From NCBI GenBank assembly GCA_963823565.1, contig CAWGLR010000003.1, positions 1,308,982 through 1,372,981 on the forward strand: 64,000 nucleotides of DNA, in the 5' to 3' direction. Shown one piece after another: positions 60,432 to 64,000 of this stretch. This DNA is from RHKX01 sp963823565. Its GTDB lineage: Bacteria > Actinomycetota > Thermoleophilia > Solirubrobacterales > 70-9. The notes beneath the pieces are model-generated. The model ran no database searches. It was not told the origin of the DNA and saw only the letters and a program-made list of their open reading frames with translations. A program made the position numbers and the translations under genes. How positions within the stretch are numbered: position 1 is the first letter of the stretch; the number at the start of each line of letters is the position of its first letter.

Positions 60432-61808
60432 ATGCCGTCGAGGTCGGACCGTGCGCGCGAGATCGCCCTGGCGGCCAGCGTCGGGGTCGTCCTCGCCGAT
60501 TCCTCGATCGTCACCCTCGGGCTGCCCGACGTCCTCCGCGAGTTCGACGGGACCGTCGTCGGGGTCTCGTGGGTGCTCACCGCCTTCAACCTCGCCCTCG
60601 CGGCAGCGATCCTCCCGGCCGTCCGCCTGGGCCGGCGGGACCCCGGTCGCGGCTGGGCCTTGGGCCTCGCCGGCTTCTCGACCGCATCGCTCACGTGCGC
60701 GCTGGCGCCGAGCGAGGCGGCGCTGATCGGCGCACGGGTCCTGCAGGCGCTGGGCGGAGCGGTCACGGTGGCGTGCGCGATCGAAGGCCTCGCGCGCCTT
60801 CGCGGCAGCCACCAGCGGGCGGCGCCCGTCTGGGGAGCCGCCGGGACGATCGGGATCTCGATCGGGCCGGCGGCCGGCGGAGTCCTGACCGAGCTCCTCT
60901 CCTGGCAGGCCATCTTTCTCGTTCAGGTGCCGCTGCTTCTCGCGGTCCCCTTGGCGATCACCGCCCGGCACGGTCACGCCGAGCCCGGCCCCGAGGGAGA
61001 GCCCGACCTCCGCCCCGAGATCGCGCTGGGGCTCGTGTCGGCGGGCCTGACCGCAGCCCTCTTCCTACTCGTGATCCTGCTGACCGAGGGCTGGGCGCTG
61101 TCGCCGCTGGCGGCCGCGGCGACCGTCTCGGCGATCCCGCTCGCCGCCTTCGCCGCCCGCTGGCTGATCAGGCACGCCGGCCCTCCCATCTCGGCCGCCC
61201 TCGCCGGCGGGCTGGCGATCGCCGGCGGGCTGGCGGCGCTCGGAGTCCTCCCCGGCGCCTCGTGGGCGCTGACCCTGCAGCCGCAGATCCTCATCGGGGT
61301 CGGCCTCGCGCTGGCCCTGCCGGTCCTGACCATCGCCGCGGTCGGAGGCCGCGACCCCGACGGCGCTCGCGCCGGATCGACGATCGCCGCCAGACACATC
61401 GGGATCGTCATCGGGATCGTCCTCCTGGCCCCGCTGCTCTCCTCCCAGCTCGACTCGCAGCGCGACCGGGCTCAGGAGGCCAGCACCGCGCTGCTCCTCG
61501 ACGCCAACCTGGCACCCGACACGAAGGTCGCGGTCGCCGGCGCGGTCGCCGGTCAGATCGATCACGCCGACGGTCGCTTGCCGCAGATCGGCCCCGCCTT
61601 CGACGAGGTCGAGCCCCCGGAGGGCTCGGAGGCCGAGTTCGCCGCCCTCGAGAGCGGCATTCAGGACCAGATCGAGCGAGCGGCGACGAACGCGTTCAGC
61701 CTGCCGTTCCTCGGGGCCGCCGCCTTCGCCCTGCTCGCGCTGATCCCGATCGCTCGTCTCGGGACGACCCCGAGCGAACGGCCGACCCGAATCGGGGAGA
61801 TCGCGTGA
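60432..61808 (+). CDS. MFS transporter, DHA2-like drug exporter
   Basis: A 458-aa permease with 12-14 transmembrane helices. The first helices (REIALAASVGVVLADSSIVTLGLPDVL, GVSWVLTAFNLALAAAILP) follow the DHA2 pattern, with an acidic residue in helix 1. ARVLQALGGAVTVACAI and GAAGTIGISIGPAAGGVLTELLSWQAIFLVQVPL fit motif C-like sequences of antiporters. ATG 60432 is used; ATG 60420 is an alternative. It is divergent from the M28 gene and coupled to the next gene. Confidence 0.85.
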   Translation: MPSRSDRAREIALAASVGVVLADSSIVTLGLPDVLREFDGTVVGVSWVLTAFNLALAAAILPAVRLGRRDPGRGWALGLAGFSTASLTCALAPSEAALIGARVLQALGGAVTVACAIEGLARLRGSHQRAAPVWGAAGTIGISIGPAAGGVLTELLSWQAIFLVQVPLLLAVPLAITARHGHAEPGPEGEPDLRPEIALGLVSAGLTAALFLLVILLTEGWALSPLAAAATVSAIPLAAFAARWLIRHAGPPISAALAGGLAIAGGLAALGVLPGASWALTLQPQILIGVGLALALPVLTIAAVGGRDPDGARAGSTIAARHIGIVIGIVLLAPLLSSQLDSQRDRAQEASTALLLDANLAPDTKVAVAGAVAGQIDHADGRLPQIGPAFDEVEPPEGSEAEFAALESGIQDQIERAATNAFSLPFLGAAAFALLALIPIARLGTTPSERPTRIGEIA

Positions 61809-62365
61809 GCCGCGCCCGGCGCGCGCCGCTGGTCGCGATCGCCGCCTCGCTGGGCCTGATCGCCGTCTACCTCGCCTTCGGCGGCGCCACCTACGACCCG
61901 GCGGATGTCAGCGACCCGTGCGAGCAGCGGGATCAGGCCCTGCTCGAGGAACGAGACGTCTTCCAGACGATCGCCCTCTCGAGCCTCGACGGCGCCGCCT
62001 GCGAGCTCGGCGTCCCTCGCGAGGAGCTGGCGCTGGCGCTGGCGAGCGAGGAGGCGACGGCGGAGTTCGCCGACGAGCACGGGATCGAGTCCGACGACGT
62101 CGAGGACGCGGTCCGCGCCGGCCTCGTGCGCTCGGTCGACGACGCCGCGGCAGCCGGCCGGATCGACGGGGTGGAGGAGACGGTCCTGCGCGAAGTCGCC
62201 GAACGAGCCCCGGTTGGGCCCCTGATCGACGCCCTGCAGGCGCTGCCCGGCGACGACAGCGTCCAGGGGCTCCTCGAGCAGCTCGGCACCCTCCAGGACC
62301 TCGACCTCCCCGGCGACGGCGGCCTGCCGTCGCTCGAGGACATCCAGGGGCTGCTCGGCGGCTAG
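61805..62365 (+). CDS. Small membrane-anchored extracytoplasmic protein
   Basis: A 186-aa protein starting at GTG 61805, overlapping the MFS stop by 4 nt. One N-terminal hydrophobic helix (APLVAIAASLGLIAVYLAFGG) anchors or exports an acidic, helical domain with two Cys residues (DPCEQRDQ, GAACELG) and a Leu-rich C-terminus. No family recognised. Coupling suggests it works with the exporter, perhaps as an extracellular accessory protein (inference). Confidence 0.7.
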   Translation: MSRARRAPLVAIAASLGLIAVYLAFGGATYDPADVSDPCEQRDQALLEERDVFQTIALSSLDGAACELGVPREELALALASEEATAEFADEHGIESDDVEDAVRAGLVRSVDDAAAAGRIDGVEETVLREVAERAPVGPLIDALQALPGDDSVQGLLEQLGTLQDLDLPGDGGLPSLEDIQGLLGG

Positions 62366-62393
62366 CGCTCAGGAAATCGGCCCAGAACGACGA

Positions 62394-62428
62394 CGAGCCG
62401 CTGCGGTCACGGGGACCGGAGCGGCTCG
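62394..62428 (-). terminator. Terminator of the rRNA operon
   Basis: CGAGCCGCT (62394-62402) and AGCGGCTCG (62420-62428) form a 9-bp stem, with an inner GGTC/GACC stem. It lies 15 nt past the 5S 3' end and after the convergent gene ending at 62365, so it can serve both strands. Confidence 0.7.
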
Positions 62429-62442
62429 GAATCGTTCGGTAA

Positions 62443-62561
62443 GACCGGCGGCGACCTACTCTCCCAGGCGGTTTCCCACCAAGTACCATCGGCGCTGAGG
62501 GGCTTAACGGCTCTGTTCGGAATGGGAAGAGGTGTGTCCCCCTCGCTATAGCCACCGAAAT
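62443..62561 (-). rRNA. rrf: 5S ribosomal RNA
   Basis: The minus strand reads TTTCGGTGGCTATAGCGAGG at the 5' end, the loop A-C segment CCCATTCCGAACAGAGCCGT, then GATGGTACTTGG and GGGAGAGTAGGTCGCCGCCG at the 3' end. These are conserved 5S landmarks. Ends are estimated to within a few bases. It follows 23S rRNA after a spacer of about 113 nt with no tRNA. Confidence 0.95.
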
Positions 62562-62674
62562 TGAGCGGGACCGCGGGATGCGCCGGCCGAAGCCGATGCA
62601 CCGCCGTCCGGCGGGGCTTGAAAACTGCACGCGGGCCATGAAGCCGACCGCTCGAAAGCGGGCGAAGGTATAGA

Positions 62675-64000
<1,326 letters not shown>

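Noticed and set aside
62562..62674. tRNA gene in the 23S-5S spacer
   Set aside because: No cloverleaf, T-loop or CCA pattern is visible in the spacer.

Overview
This is a GC-rich chromosomal window that looks like a Gram-positive actinobacterial lineage, most likely class Thermoleophilia (Solirubrobacterales or a relative). That placement is an inference. It rests on a GarA-like FHA protein next to an FtsR-type MerR regulator, an RsiG-like anti-sigma factor, SepF, an LexA box of the GAAC-N4-GTTC type, an imuB-DUF6504-dnaE2 cassette, a MurA with Asp at the catalytic Cys position, and the absence of outer-membrane genes. No CRISPR array, insertion sequence, prophage or tRNA gene was seen. No gene-free stretch exceeds 300 bases; the only non-coding block that long is the rRNA region at the right end.

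Layout. 1-9 kb: a truncated M14 peptidase, a K+ channel, a lone molybdopterin oxidoreductase, a secreted metalloprotease, a thioesterase, an HTH-TM surface protein and an FAD oxidase. 7.0-10.6 kb (minus): one apparent operon rsiG-FHA-ftsR-SRPBCC-FAD oxidase behind a near-consensus sigma-A promoter. 10.6-14.9 kb (minus): ispG, GNAT, proS, pgsA. 15-19 kb (minus): a secreted protein, an HD-GYP phosphodiesterase with a FliA/WhiG-like promoter, and an acyl-CoA synthetase. 19.1-26.5 kb (minus): the classical rpsB-tsf-pyrH-frr-uppS-cdsA-dxr-rseP run. 26.6-32.2 kb (minus): rluD-type synthase, lspA, yggT, proC, sepF, PLP protein, pgeF, CCA transferase. 32.2-33.7 kb (plus): a beta-propeller protein. 33.7-42.4 kb (minus): murA-hisZ-hisG-hisD-hisB, a glycosidase-like gene, then hisH-hisA-unknown-hisF.

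42.4-50.1 kb (plus): an HD hydrolase, alpha/beta hydrolase, GH114-like protein, NTF2-like protein, isocitrate/isopropylmalate-type dehydrogenase and livHMGF. The matching livK is convergent on the other strand. 51.6-57.6 kb: a lipoprotein diverging from an SOS mutagenesis operon (imuB, DUF6504, dnaE2) across one LexA box. 57.6-62.4 kb: a class III adenylate cyclase, an M28 peptidase, an MFS exporter and a small anchored protein. 62.4-64 kb (minus): 5S rRNA and the 3' part of 23S rRNA.

The most interesting signals are these: the single-motif RsiG candidate together with an HD-GYP gene behind a FliA/WhiG-like promoter, which suggests a c-di-GMP/sigma circuit; two families of dispersed intergenic repeats, one of which (7-nt period) has spread into the coding sequence of dnaE2, hisZ and the DUF6504 gene; and a LexA operator that contains the start codons of two divergent genes.
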